From positions 1 to 64,000 of the forward strand of contig CAYMGM010000001.1 in assembly GCA_964390005.1 (NCBI GenBank): a stretch of DNA of 64,000 nucleotides. Direction: 5' to 3'. The translations under genes and the position numbers were made by a program. Under the pieces are notes generated by a model. That model did no database searches, was not told the origin of the DNA, and was given only the letters and a program-made list of their open reading frames with translations. The DNA is from CAYMGM01 sp964390005 (lineage in GTDB: Bacteria > Pseudomonadota > Alphaproteobacteria > UBA9219). Of the stretch, positions 9,184 through 16,413 are shown one piece after another (positions within the stretch are counted from its first letter, which is position 1; every line of letters starts with the position of its first letter).

Positions 9184-9639
9184 TTGCGTTCATTGATCGA
9201 GAAAATTGGGCCGGAAAGCCGCTTGATTATCACCGGCACGACTTTTGCGGTTTTAGGCAAAAGCTTTTTTGTCACGGAAAGCAATCCGGGCAGCCGTTAT
9301 GCCAAAATCTTTTGCGAACGGCATCGCGCGCTCGTGATTTCGCCGGATGATGGCCTTCTGTACTTTGGTCAGGATCGCGGCAACTTGGGCGATGATCTGA
9401 TGACTCGCGATAGCTTCTCTTATGAAGAGCATCTTTATAAACGCGTGGCCGCAGATTATCAGATCGTCGTCGAAGCCTGTTTCGGCGATCCGCTGGAGAC
9501 GGAAGGGGAAGTCCGCTTCGTCGATTTTATGGATAAAGCCGAGACGGGTTCGATCAGTCTTGGTCTTGTCATGCGCACGCAAAAACGCGCCGATGTTGTG
9601 GCGCAACGCATCGATATCGACGCTATCGATGTCCTTTAA
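9184..9639 (+). CDS. Hypothetical protein downstream of fhs
   Basis: 151 residues with a TTG start at 9184 preceded by AAGGGGAG at ideal spacing. I do not recognise the family. It is soluble and acidic, with no signal peptide or transmembrane helix. Visible features are a beta-rich N-terminal half (RLIITGTTFAVLGKSFFVTES) and a central DDGLLYFG. Its codon use resembles its neighbours, which supports a real gene. It follows fhs by 49 bases and could be cotranscribed, but nothing else ties it to one-carbon metabolism. Confidence 0.7.
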   Translation: MRSLIEKIGPESRLIITGTTFAVLGKSFFVTESNPGSRYAKIFCERHRALVISPDDGLLYFGQDRGNLGDDLMTRDSFSYEEHLYKRVAADYQIVVEACFGDPLETEGEVRFVDFMDKAETGSISLGLVMRTQKRADVVAQRIDIDAIDVL

Positions 9640-9649
9640 CAAAACATCA

Positions 9650-9711
9650 GCATTCGGGAAGAACCCCTTTCCCCCCGAATGCCAAATGCTGCATGCCGAA
9701 TGCTGAATGCC
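9650..9711. repeat. Dispersed GAATGC-type repeat, copy b, between convergent genes
   Basis: It fills the gap between two convergent stop codons. GCATTCGGG (9650-9658) pairs with CCCGAATGC (9674-9682). Then come the units AAATGC, GCATGCC, GAATGC and TGAATGC. The first part can fold into a hairpin and could act as a bidirectional transcription barrier. It shares its core with the repeats at 9138, 18991, 23739, 30311 and 30605. Confidence 0.65.
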
Positions 9712-9713
9712 CC

Positions 9714-10370
9714 TTACCCGATAAAAGTGCCGACGGGCGCCGTGACGCGGAAGGGCGCTTCGGTTTTCGCGCGCACTTCTTCGACCGTGACGTCTGGCGC
9801 GGTGCGGACCAACAGCAAGCCTTCCTGCGGATCGCATTCAAACTCGGCCAAATCAGTGATGATTTTACGCACCATGCCGCGGCCTGTCAGCGGCAGCGAA
9901 CATTGCGTAACGATCTTGGATCGGCCGCCTGCCGTATGTTCCATCAGAACCATGACGCGCTGCGCGCCCGAGACAAGATCCATCGCGCCGCCCATGCCTT
10001 TGACCAGCTTGCCGGGGACCATCCAGTTGGCGATGTCGCCAAACTCAGACACCTGCATCGCGCCCAAAATAGCCAGATTGATATGGCCGCCGCGGATCAT
10101 GTCGAACGACGTGCCTGAATCGAAATAGCTGGTATAGGGCAGTTCCGATACGGTCTGTTTGCTGGCGTTGACCAGATCGGCGTCAACGTTGTCCTCGGTT
10201 GGAAAAGGGCCAATGCCAAGCAGGCCATTTTCGCCTTGGAAGACGACGTGGATATCTTTCGGAATATAATTGGCGACCAGCGTCGGGATGCCGATGCCAA
10301 GGTTGACGTAATAGCCGTCGCGTAATTCGCTGGCGGCTTGTTGAGCCATTTCTTCTCTTGTCCATGCCAT
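9714..10370 (-). CDS. scoB: 3-oxoacid CoA-transferase subunit B
   Basis: 218 residues, the beta subunit of succinyl-CoA:3-oxoacid CoA-transferase, which moves CoA from succinyl-CoA to acetoacetate during ketone body or PHB breakdown. The catalytic glutamate lies in QGENGLLGIGP (about 46-56). GGAMDLVSGAQRV and LPLTG are typical of the B subunit. It starts 31 bases after the scoA stop codon, so the two form an operon. A GAATGC-type repeat directly follows its stop codon. Confidence 0.95.
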   Translation of the reverse strand: MAWTREEMAQQAASELRDGYYVNLGIGIPTLVANYIPKDIHVVFQGENGLLGIGPFPTEDNVDADLVNASKQTVSELPYTSYFDSGTSFDMIRGGHINLAILGAMQVSEFGDIANWMVPGKLVKGMGGAMDLVSGAQRVMVLMEHTAGGRSKIVTQCSLPLTGRGMVRKIITDLAEFECDPQEGLLLVRTAPDVTVEEVRAKTEAPFRVTAPVGTFIG

Positions 10371-10401
10371 GTGCGGACTCCGTTTCTAAAGCAAAGGGAT
10401 A

Positions 10402-11100
10402 TCAGGCCGGGCGCGTCGTGATGCGCTCGATGCGTTTTTCAAAGTGCGTGCCTTTAAAGAAACGCTGCACATAAATGCCGGGCGTGTGCATGAAACTGGG
10501 GTCTAACGTGCCGTTGGGGACGTGTTCTTCCACTTCGGCAATCGTCATTTTGCTGCATGTCGCGACAAGCGGGTTCAGATTGCGTGCCGTTTTGCGATAG
10601 ACCAAGTTGCCTTCGTCGTCGCACTTCCACGCTTTGACGATCGAAATATCGCTGGTTATCGATTTTTCGAGAATATACGTGCGGCCATCGATTTGACGTT
10701 CTTCTTTGCCTTCGGCGACCATCGTGCCGACGCCGACGCGCGTATAAAATCCGGCAATGCCCGCGCCGCCTGCGCGCAGGCGCTCGGCCAACGTGCCTTG
10801 CGGATTGAACTCGACCTCAAGCTTGCCAGCCAAGTACAGCTCGGCGAACAAGTTGTTCTCGCCAAGGTACGAGCCCACGATTTTGCGGACTTGTTTGCGC
10901 TCAAGTAAACGGCCAATGCCATAGCCGTCAACATGAGCCGTAATGCTGATGATCGTTAAGTCGCGAACGTTTGAATCGCATATGGCGTCAAGGCAGTGCT
11001 CGGGGATACCGCAAAGGCCAAAGCCTCCTACGGCAATGCTCACACCATCCTTCAAGACGTCTGCAAGAGCAGAGGCTGCGTCGTCATATTGTTTTCCCAT
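10402..11100 (-). CDS. scoA: 3-oxoacid CoA-transferase subunit A
   Basis: 232 residues, alpha subunit, with the family signature GGFGLCGIPE near residue 25 and FNPQGTLAERLRAGGAGI. The start has GGGAGG upstream. The segment after LTIIS reads ITAHVDGYGIGRLL; most homologues have an SNNAG-type turn there, so this subunit is slightly atypical. First gene of the scoAB operon. Two operator-like sites lie about 105-140 bases upstream. Confidence 0.93.
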   Translation of the reverse strand: MGKQYDDAASALADVLKDGVSIAVGGFGLCGIPEHCLDAICDSNVRDLTIISITAHVDGYGIGRLLERKQVRKIVGSYLGENNLFAELYLAGKLEVEFNPQGTLAERLRAGGAGIAGFYTRVGVGTMVAEGKEERQIDGRTYILEKSITSDISIVKAWKCDDEGNLVYRKTARNLNPLVATCSKMTIAEVEEHVPNGTLDPSFMHTPGIYVQRFFKGTHFEKRIERITTRPA

Positions 11101-11203
11101 ACGGGTTTCCTCCCAAAGAGTATTTTATTATTATGGCGCGTAGGTGAACTATTAAGCCAAAATCGGATGAAGAAAGACTTAAGGAGCATAAGAATAGAAC
11201 CGT

Positions 11204-11239
11204 GTGCACCGCACAATACTTATATTGCAGCGCACAATA
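11204..11239 (-). promoter_or_regulatory. Tandem operator-like sites in the scoAB promoter region
   Basis: On the plus strand GTGCACCGCACAATA (11204-11218) and TTGCAGCGCACAATA (11225-11239) repeat with exactly 21 bp between equivalent bases, two helical turns. A -10-like TATAAG on the minus strand lies between them. The TGC-N-GCA-like cores resemble sites described for the PHB regulator PhaR. PhaR control is an inference that fits the ketone-body role of scoAB. Confidence 0.45.
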
Positions 11240-11257
11240 TTTGAATACTATTGTAAA

Positions 11258-11599
11258 TTATGGTTTAGCTTCGGGAAGATGGGCCTGACACCAACCATTA
11301 CGTAGCTGATCTTCAAGCATCGTGCGGCCTTTGCTGTTCACCGAATTGGGGCGGCGCAGAAAACTAAGATCCACCGTGCTGGCGTTGTCGGTGTTGCGGC
11401 AAATGATTTTTGCCCCCGGCGTGTTCAAGACCTGATTGAGGAGATCATGGGCCTTTTGCCTGTTTTCGGGCGTATCGTTGAGAAGGCCGTAAAGACCAAA
11501 AGGCGCATAGCTGACAGCTTCCACGGCGACCAAAGCGGTCAGCCCCAAAAGAAGCCCGCCGGCGATTTTCATATAATTGAGGACATGTTCGCGGTTCAT
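11258..11599 (-). CDS. Hypothetical membrane-anchored protein
   Basis: 113 residues. One transmembrane helix near the N-terminus (about 11-32, rich in Leu/Gly/Ala) is followed by a polar domain with Cys67 and Cys104, which could form a disulfide if the domain faces the periplasm. I do not recognise the family. The start at 11599 has no Shine-Dalgarno sequence, but a perfect 7-bp hairpin overlaps it. It lies 51 bases after the NrdJ-like gene on the same strand. Confidence 0.65.
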   Translation of the reverse strand: MNREHVLNYMKIAGGLLLGLTALVAVEAVSYAPFGLYGLLNDTPENRQKAHDLLNQVLNTPGAKIICRNTDNASTVDLSFLRRPNSVNSKGRTMLEDQLRNGWCQAHLPEAKP

Positions 11600-11650
11600 T
11601 TGGCTTTTTTAGCCAAAAGGCGCGCGCAAAGGCAAAGCTTTCAACAGCCG

Positions 11651-13759
11651 TTAACGACGTTTACTCGTCGCCGCCGTTTTTTGCGCGGCGCGTTTCAAGC
11701 TGACAGCCGTTGACGGCGCTTTCGCGGCGCTGGCGCGGGGGGCGGCCAAAACGGCGGGTGCTTCCAAAGACGAAAAAGCCTGATGCTGAGGCGCTTGCTT
11801 TTCTTTGCTTTGCAATATTTTGCGTTTGCCCTTAGCGGCGTGCGCTTTCGGCAAAGGCCCTTCGAAAAAGAACGAGACGCTTTGCAGCCCGTGACGCCAC
11901 GCATCCAACGCAATAGCCGCGCGCGACAGATCGTCAAGCGCCGATGAAAGCGACAAGGAAAGGCCGACATCGCCCGCCAAGAAGCTTTGAACGGCGCTGG
12001 CCATCCGAATGCGCGCCAAGGGGCTGATTTCGTCCGCGGTGGCAAAAATGGCGGCTTGAGTTTCATTCATCTCGGGAACGCCTTGGGCGCTGCTATGCCC
12101 GCAGCAAAAAGCGTCGGCCAGTGCGATATCTTCGCCGCTGAATCCCAAGTGCGTCAAAAGATCAAAGCTGAAATCGTCAAGCTGCGCGGCGGTCACGCCC
12201 AATTTACGCTCACAATAAGCGGGGCCGACGATCCACGGCGTGACGGCGGTGCGAATGTTCCGCGCGTGCGGCAACTCTTCTTCAATGCGCGCCAACGCGG
12301 CGTCGTCAAGGCCGCGCGCGGCCAGCGCTTCTGCCGAGACGCCCGGCGCGCCTTTCAGCGTACCATAGCCGATCAAATGATTGGCAACGGCCTTGCTGTC
12401 GGCGGGGTCAAGCCCTGCGGCTTGGAAGCCTTGCCAAACGAAAAAGGGAAGCGAGCGCAAGAATGAGCCGCTTTCCATTTCTTTTTCGAAAACCAGCGCG
12501 GCCTGCGGATCGATCCCTTCGGCAGCACATTCCAAAAAGCGCGACAGACTGGGCGCGCTGAAAAGGCCCGTCGTCTGCAAATGACGCAGGCCATGCGATT
12601 CAACCTTGGCCAGCGCTTCGTCCCAACCGCGCCGGGCCGCCGCCAACAAAACCAGATCCAAACCGTCTTCGACCTCAAGCGGGGTCGGGACGATCGAAAG
12701 ACGCTCATAATCGTTACGCTCGCCATAGGCGGCGCGGCGCGTGTTGCGCAGGGCGCGTAAAACGTCTTCGCGCGCGCTGGGAAAAGCGCCGCAAGCGCCC
12801 AAAAGCTCGGCCAGCTCAGCCGAGGTCGCGGTGGCTTCGGCGGCGATAATGGCGGCCAGGCAAGCGGCTGTCGTGCGCGCCAGCGTGCCGTCGTACGGTA
12901 AGCCCAGCATCATCAACAGCGGGGCCAGATTGCAATAACCCAACCGCACGGGGCGCGCCTCTGTCACGCGGCCCACCAGATCGGCGTAGTGCATTTCCAA
13001 AAGTAAAACGCCAATTTTGACGGCATGGCGCAAAGCAGGCACATCGACTTTGCCTTCATCGCTGCAAAAACGCGATAAATCCAGCATCAAGCGCGGCGCG
13101 GGGGCCGATGGGGCCAACGGATTCCACTCAGCCGCGGCGTCGGAAAAACGCAAACTGGCGCGTCCCTGACGCACGCCGTCTTGCAGCCAATGATCCCATG
13201 TTTGATGTTCGGGATGCGGCGCTGTCGCCAAAATGGCATCGACGCTTGCATTGGGCAGAACCATGGCATCAGGGAGCGCCGTCGTCGGCGCAGGGATAAA
13301 AGCCGGGACTTTCGTCTGGCCGTAAGCCCACGCAATGCCAAGGCCGCGCAAAGCTTCGGGCTCAAGCGCCAGCGCGCGATGGGTCAAAAGGAAAAAGGCT
13401 TCGTCATGAAACGCGCCTGCTTCTTTTTCTGTCCGCCACAGGCCCAGTTTCCAGCCGCGATAGGCCGCCGCGCGGCAAACGCGCGTTAAAACCTGATGGG
13501 CGCTTGTTTCTTTTTCAGCGGGCGCGCCATGCGCGGCGCTGTGACGCCACAGCCATGATGGCAGCGTGTTTTCTTCGATCGCTTGATGCTTGGCCGGAGC
13601 GTGAGGGTACAGCGCGGCTTCAAAAGCCTCGGCAGCTTCAAAGCTCCACTCAGCCGGAACATCGACAGCCTTTTCCATGGCTTCGGTTTTTCGGCGCGCG
13701 GCCTCAAAACGCGACAGAGGGCATTCTTGCGACAAAGTGAAAAGGCGGGCGAGCATCAT
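11651..13759 (-). CDS. Degenerate NrdJ-like (class II ribonucleotide reductase) protein, probably non-catalytic
   Basis: 702 residues. Long stretches follow, in order, the B12-dependent ribonucleotide reductase large subunit as I remember it: AVDVPAEWS (31-39), GLGIAWAYG (139-147), VRLGYCNLAPLLMMLGLPYD (271-290), ATSAELAELLGACGAFP, RNTRRAAYG (338-346), EGIDPQAALV (414-423), IGYGTLKGAPGV (463-474), SFDLLTHLGFS, and RIRMASAVQSFLAGDV (583-598). The catalytic parts do not survive: the Asn-Pro-Cys-Ser-Glu loop is replaced near 213-221 by NPLAPSAPA. The APTGTIG substrate loop reads FSAPSLS. The roughly 200-residue segment before it and the C-terminal Cys/TSCPD part are missing, and a Lys/Ala-rich tail is present. 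A role as a regulator or structural relic is inference. Start choice between two adjacent ATGs is open. Confidence 0.75.
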   Translation of the reverse strand: MMLARLFTLSQECPLSRFEAARRKTEAMEKAVDVPAEWSFEAAEAFEAALYPHAPAKHQAIEENTLPSWLWRHSAAHGAPAEKETSAHQVLTRVCRAAAYRGWKLGLWRTEKEAGAFHDEAFFLLTHRALALEPEALRGLGIAWAYGQTKVPAFIPAPTTALPDAMVLPNASVDAILATAPHPEHQTWDHWLQDGVRQGRASLRFSDAAAEWNPLAPSAPAPRLMLDLSRFCSDEGKVDVPALRHAVKIGVLLLEMHYADLVGRVTEARPVRLGYCNLAPLLMMLGLPYDGTLARTTAACLAAIIAAEATATSAELAELLGACGAFPSAREDVLRALRNTRRAAYGERNDYERLSIVPTPLEVEDGLDLVLLAAARRGWDEALAKVESHGLRHLQTTGLFSAPSLSRFLECAAEGIDPQAALVFEKEMESGSFLRSLPFFVWQGFQAAGLDPADSKAVANHLIGYGTLKGAPGVSAEALAARGLDDAALARIEEELPHARNIRTAVTPWIVGPAYCERKLGVTAAQLDDFSFDLLTHLGFSGEDIALADAFCCGHSSAQGVPEMNETQAAIFATADEISPLARIRMASAVQSFLAGDVGLSLSLSSALDDLSRAAIALDAWRHGLQSVSFFFEGPLPKAHAAKGKRKILQSKEKQAPQHQAFSSLEAPAVLAAPRASAAKAPSTAVSLKRAAQKTAATSKRR

Positions 13760-13793
13760 TGCAGAAAGACCTGGGCTAGAAGGGAAGTAGGCC

Positions 13794-13879
13794 TGTGGAT
13801 AAAGTTATCCACAACATGATGTGATGACATAACCTATGTGCCACAAAATCTGGTGGTTCAAAAGAAAAACTTATTCACA
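13794..13879. promoter_or_regulatory. Cluster of three DnaA boxes
   Basis: Two perfect R1-type boxes stand in inverted orientation two bases apart: TGTGGATAA (13794-13802) and TTATCCACA (13805-13813). A third, TTATTCACA, lies at 13871-13879. All match TTATNCACA. The region is the 325-base gap between the divergent NrdJ-like and NDUFA12 genes. It may be a replication origin or a DnaA-controlled promoter of the NrdJ-like gene, whose start is 35 bases from the first box. Confidence 0.7.
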
Positions 13880-13988
13880 ATCGATAAACAGGGGGGACTC
13901 TTGCGAAACGATCTAGTGAATACAAGCCGTTGCTGGGCCAAGACCTGTCCCAAAAGGCGTGGGAAGCTGCGCTGCGAATCGTTGACGG

Positions 13989-14031
13989 GCTGATTTTTTT
14001 GAAAGATTTTTAAAAGGCCCAACGAGGGGCC
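13989..14031. other. AT-rich tract and hairpin beside the DnaA boxes
   Basis: GATTTTTTTGAAA and GATTTTTAAAA follow each other at 13992-14015, recalling the AT-rich 13-mers of bacterial origins. They are followed by a hairpin GGCCC-AACGAG-GGGCC (14016-14031). Read on the minus strand, the hairpin plus TTTT would also fit a weak terminator, but no minus-strand gene ends here. Confidence 0.35.
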
Positions 14032-14084
14032 GAAGCTTTTCAGTTCTTGAAGGCTTGTTTTTCTTTTTCATGGAGGAGGCTGAT

Positions 14085-14429
14085 ATGGCCGAGCCAACGG
14101 CAAAGCCGCTTTCTTTTGTGCGGCGTCTGTCTCTTATCGGCACGAGGTTCGCGCTTTTATGGGCGGGGCGTCAAGTCGGGCGCGATGCCTTGGGCAACCG
14201 CTATTACCAGTTGCGCGGCGCGGCCAAGGGGCGGCGCTGGGTTTTCTATAACGGCGATAACGGGCCTGAAACCATCCCGCCCGCTTGGTGGTTGTGGCTT
14301 CATCAGGTGACGAACGATCCCGCGCCGTTAAAGGTCGAAGCTTTTGCCGCGCCCTTGCCCAAACGCGCGGCTTCCGGCTTTGGCAAGATTCGGAACTATC
14401 AGCCCTGGAAAGACGAAGAACCGATTTGA
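14085..14429 (+). CDS. NADH:ubiquinone oxidoreductase accessory subunit, NDUFA12 family
   Basis: 114 residues from ATG 14085, which has GGAGGAGG at good spacing; the longer ORF start adds an unconserved Phe-rich stretch. The signature is GRDALGNRYYQL, RRWVFYNG, then PPAWWLWLHQVTNDPAP, typical of the B17.2/NDUFA12 family shared by alphaproteobacteria and mitochondria. It associates with complex I or acts in its assembly. It is the first gene of a run with mlaD and the DUF2155 gene. Confidence 0.93.
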   Translation: MAEPTAKPLSFVRRLSLIGTRFALLWAGRQVGRDALGNRYYQLRGAAKGRRWVFYNGDNGPETIPPAWWLWLHQVTNDPAPLKVEAFAAPLPKRAASGFGKIRNYQPWKDEEPI

Positions 14430-14543
14430 CTTTGCCGCGCGCATAGAGCAAAGACAGTAAAGGTTCTGTTGAACGCCGAGTTTCATTTTCACCCACCCGC
14501 TTTCGCGCCAGCGATAAAAACAGCAAGATCAGGAGATGACGTG

Positions 14544-15206
14544 ATGGGACGCAATGCCATAGAGACCATTTTAGGGGCCCTTGTTTTATTGGTGGCCTGC
14601 CTTTTTCTGGTCTTTGCGTATAAAAGCGCCGATTTGCACAAGGTCGAAGGTTATGTTGTGTCGGCCAATTTTCCGATGGTTGACGGCTTGAAAGACGGAA
14701 CCGACGTCAAGGTCAACGGCGTCAAGGTGGGCTCGATCGCCAGCATGGATTTGATCACAGCGCCCGGCCCGACCCAGTACATGGTCGATGTGAGAATGAC
14801 GATTTTGCCGAACGTTCTGCTGCCGACCGATACGGTCGCGATTGCGGCTTCGGAAAGCCTTTTGGGCGGCAAGTATGTCTCGCTGGAAGTCGGCGTCGAT
14901 GACGAGATGATCAAAACGGACGGCACCGGTAAAATTGCCCGCACGCAGGCCCCTATGCGTCTTGACGATCTGATCGGTCAATTGATCTATAGCAATAAAA
15001 AGGGCGATAACGCCGCGCCTGCCGCTGCTGCTCCTGCCGCACCCGCTGCCAGCGCACCGACAAGCAGCGCGCCTGTCGCTGCGGCTCCGACGCCTGCAGC
15101 GCCTGCGGCTCATCCGGCGGCGACGCCAAACGCCGCGCCGCGTGCCGCGACAACGCCGTCTGCGCCCGCCACGATGGACACCGCGCCCGAGCCTGAACAT
15201 CCCTAA
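14544..15206 (+). CDS. mlaD: MlaD-like MCE-domain lipid transport protein
   Basis: 220 residues from ATG 14544 (AGGAG upstream). One N-terminal transmembrane helix (about 5-25) anchors a periplasmic MCE domain with VKVNGVKVGSI and ESLLGGKYVSLE. In the Mla system MlaD binds phospholipid and joins the inner-membrane ABC transporter to MlaC. The last 65 residues are almost all Ala, Pro, Ser and Thr, a disordered tail. The MlaE/MlaF genes are not adjacent; an MlaC homologue lies at 59064-59741. Confidence 0.88.
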   Translation: MGRNAIETILGALVLLVACLFLVFAYKSADLHKVEGYVVSANFPMVDGLKDGTDVKVNGVKVGSIASMDLITAPGPTQYMVDVRMTILPNVLLPTDTVAIAASESLLGGKYVSLEVGVDDEMIKTDGTGKIARTQAPMRLDDLIGQLIYSNKKGDNAAPAAAAPAAPAASAPTSSAPVAAAPTPAAPAAHPAATPNAAPRAATTPSAPATMDTAPEPEHP

Positions 15207-15208
15207 AA

Positions 15209-15658
15209 ATGGCCCGCTTCAAAAACGATAAGATGCGCATGAACAACAAGCCATCCGTCCAAAGCTTCAAACGCTGGCTTGTGTGCGGCTTTGCGGTTTT
15301 GAGCTTTCTGGGGGGCGCTGTGCCTGCCAAGGCGGTCGTTCCGACCGAAGATCGTTCGATCGCCGTTTTGCGGGCGCTGGATAAAATCACGGCGCGGGTT
15401 GAGGAAATTGAGGTTCCTTTAGAGCAGCCCTTTAAGTTTGGGACACTTATTCTTACGGTCCACGCTTGCCGCACGACGCCGCCGGAAGAAACGCCGGAAT
15501 CCGCTGTGTTTTTGGACGTGACCGAGATGAAAACAGACCGTCAAGAAACGCCGGTGTTTCAAGGCTGGATGTTTGCGTCAAGCCCGGCTTTATCGGCGAT
15601 GGAGCATCCGCTTTACGATATCTGGCTGATTGGCTGCAAAACGGGTGCCAGCAATTGA
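15209..15658 (+). CDS. DUF2155 domain-containing exported protein
   Basis: 149 residues. A signal peptide-like segment (about 22-43, ending AKA) precedes the conserved domain: LDKITARV, FGTLILTVHACRTTPPEETPE, then GWMFASSPALSAMEHPLYDIWLIGC. Cys83 and Cys143 could form a disulfide. The function of DUF2155 is unknown; it is common in alphaproteobacteria near aat. The gene starts two bases after mlaD ends. Its last 46 bases are antisense to the end of aat. Later Met codons (residues 9 and 11) are possible starts. Confidence 0.88.
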   Translation: MARFKNDKMRMNNKPSVQSFKRWLVCGFAVLSFLGGAVPAKAVVPTEDRSIAVLRALDKITARVEEIEVPLEQPFKFGTLILTVHACRTTPPEETPESAVFLDVTEMKTDRQETPVFQGWMFASSPALSAMEHPLYDIWLIGCKTGASN

Positions 15659-16290
15659 TCCCACGTCGCGCCGCGCGGCAAGGCAAAGCGCGGCGGCTTT
15701 TCGTGGATCGCCATTTCAAGCATCAAATGATAGTTGGCGCGCGTGATTTCATAGGTTCCGAAACGGGCCAAATGCTCGGTCTGGAACTGCGTATCTAACA
15801 GCGTAAAATCCAAAGCGCGCAACAGCGCGACAAGGTGAACCAAAGCGATTTGGCTTTCGCCGTTCCGGCGGCTGAACATGCTTTCGCCGAAAAACGCTTT
15901 GCCCTGCGCGACGCCGTAAAGGCCGCCGATTAATTGGCTTTTGTCCCAAACCTCAATGCTGTGCGCGTGGCCTTGCCAGTGCAGCAGGGCGTAAAGTTCC
16001 ATAATCTCTTTGTTGATCCACGTCACGGGGCGGGTTTGCGTTGCCTGACCGCATTCGCGCATGACGCGCGAAAAGGAGGTATTGATTTTAATTTGATAGC
16101 CGTCATGACGGATCTTGCGGCGCAAGCGCGTCGGGACATGAAAACGGCTGTCGAGCGGGATGACGGCACGGATAGGCGGATCGAACCAGCGCAAGTCACG
16201 CGATTCGGCACTTTCGGCCATCGGGAAAATGCCGACAGCATAAGCGCGCATCAAAACGTCAGGGGTCAGAATGAAGGTACGGTTGGACAT
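15613..16290 (-). CDS. aat: Leucyl/phenylalanyl-tRNA--protein transferase
   Basis: 225 residues, normal length. It adds Leu or Phe to N-terminal Lys/Arg of proteins, marking them for ClpAP through the N-end rule. Signatures: GIFPMAES, RWFDPPIRAVIPLD, HSIEVWDKSQLIGGLYGVAQGKAFFGESMFSR (shown by its start and end), and LLDTQFQTEHLARFG. The last 46 bases overlap the convergent DUF2155 gene. Confidence 0.95.
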   Translation of the reverse strand: MSNRTFILTPDVLMRAYAVGIFPMAESAESRDLRWFDPPIRAVIPLDSRFHVPTRLRRKIRHDGYQIKINTSFSRVMRECGQATQTRPVTWINKEIMELYALLHWQGHAHSIEVWDKSQLIGGLYGVAQGKAFFGESMFSRRNGESQIALVHLVALLRALDFTLLDTQFQTEHLARFGTYEITRANYHLMLEMAIHEKPPRFALPRGATWDQLLAPVLQPISQIS

Positions 16291-16310
16291 AAAAAAGAGG
16301 CTGAAGAGGA

Positions 16311-16350
16311 AAAAAGAACCGGGACCGATATGAAACCACCGAACCCGGTT
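16311..16350 (-). terminator. Probable terminator after the YdfG-like gene
   Basis: The stem AACCGGG (16317-16323) with CCCGGTT (16344-16350) has a 20-base loop and is followed on the minus strand by C then five T residues. It lies 64 bases past the dehydrogenase stop codon and before aat. Confidence 0.55.
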
Positions 16351-16413
16351 TTTGTAAACGCCTATTCAAACAGACAAAGCTTAAAAAGCCGTCAAAGTTG
16401 TGGAGAAAAAAGA

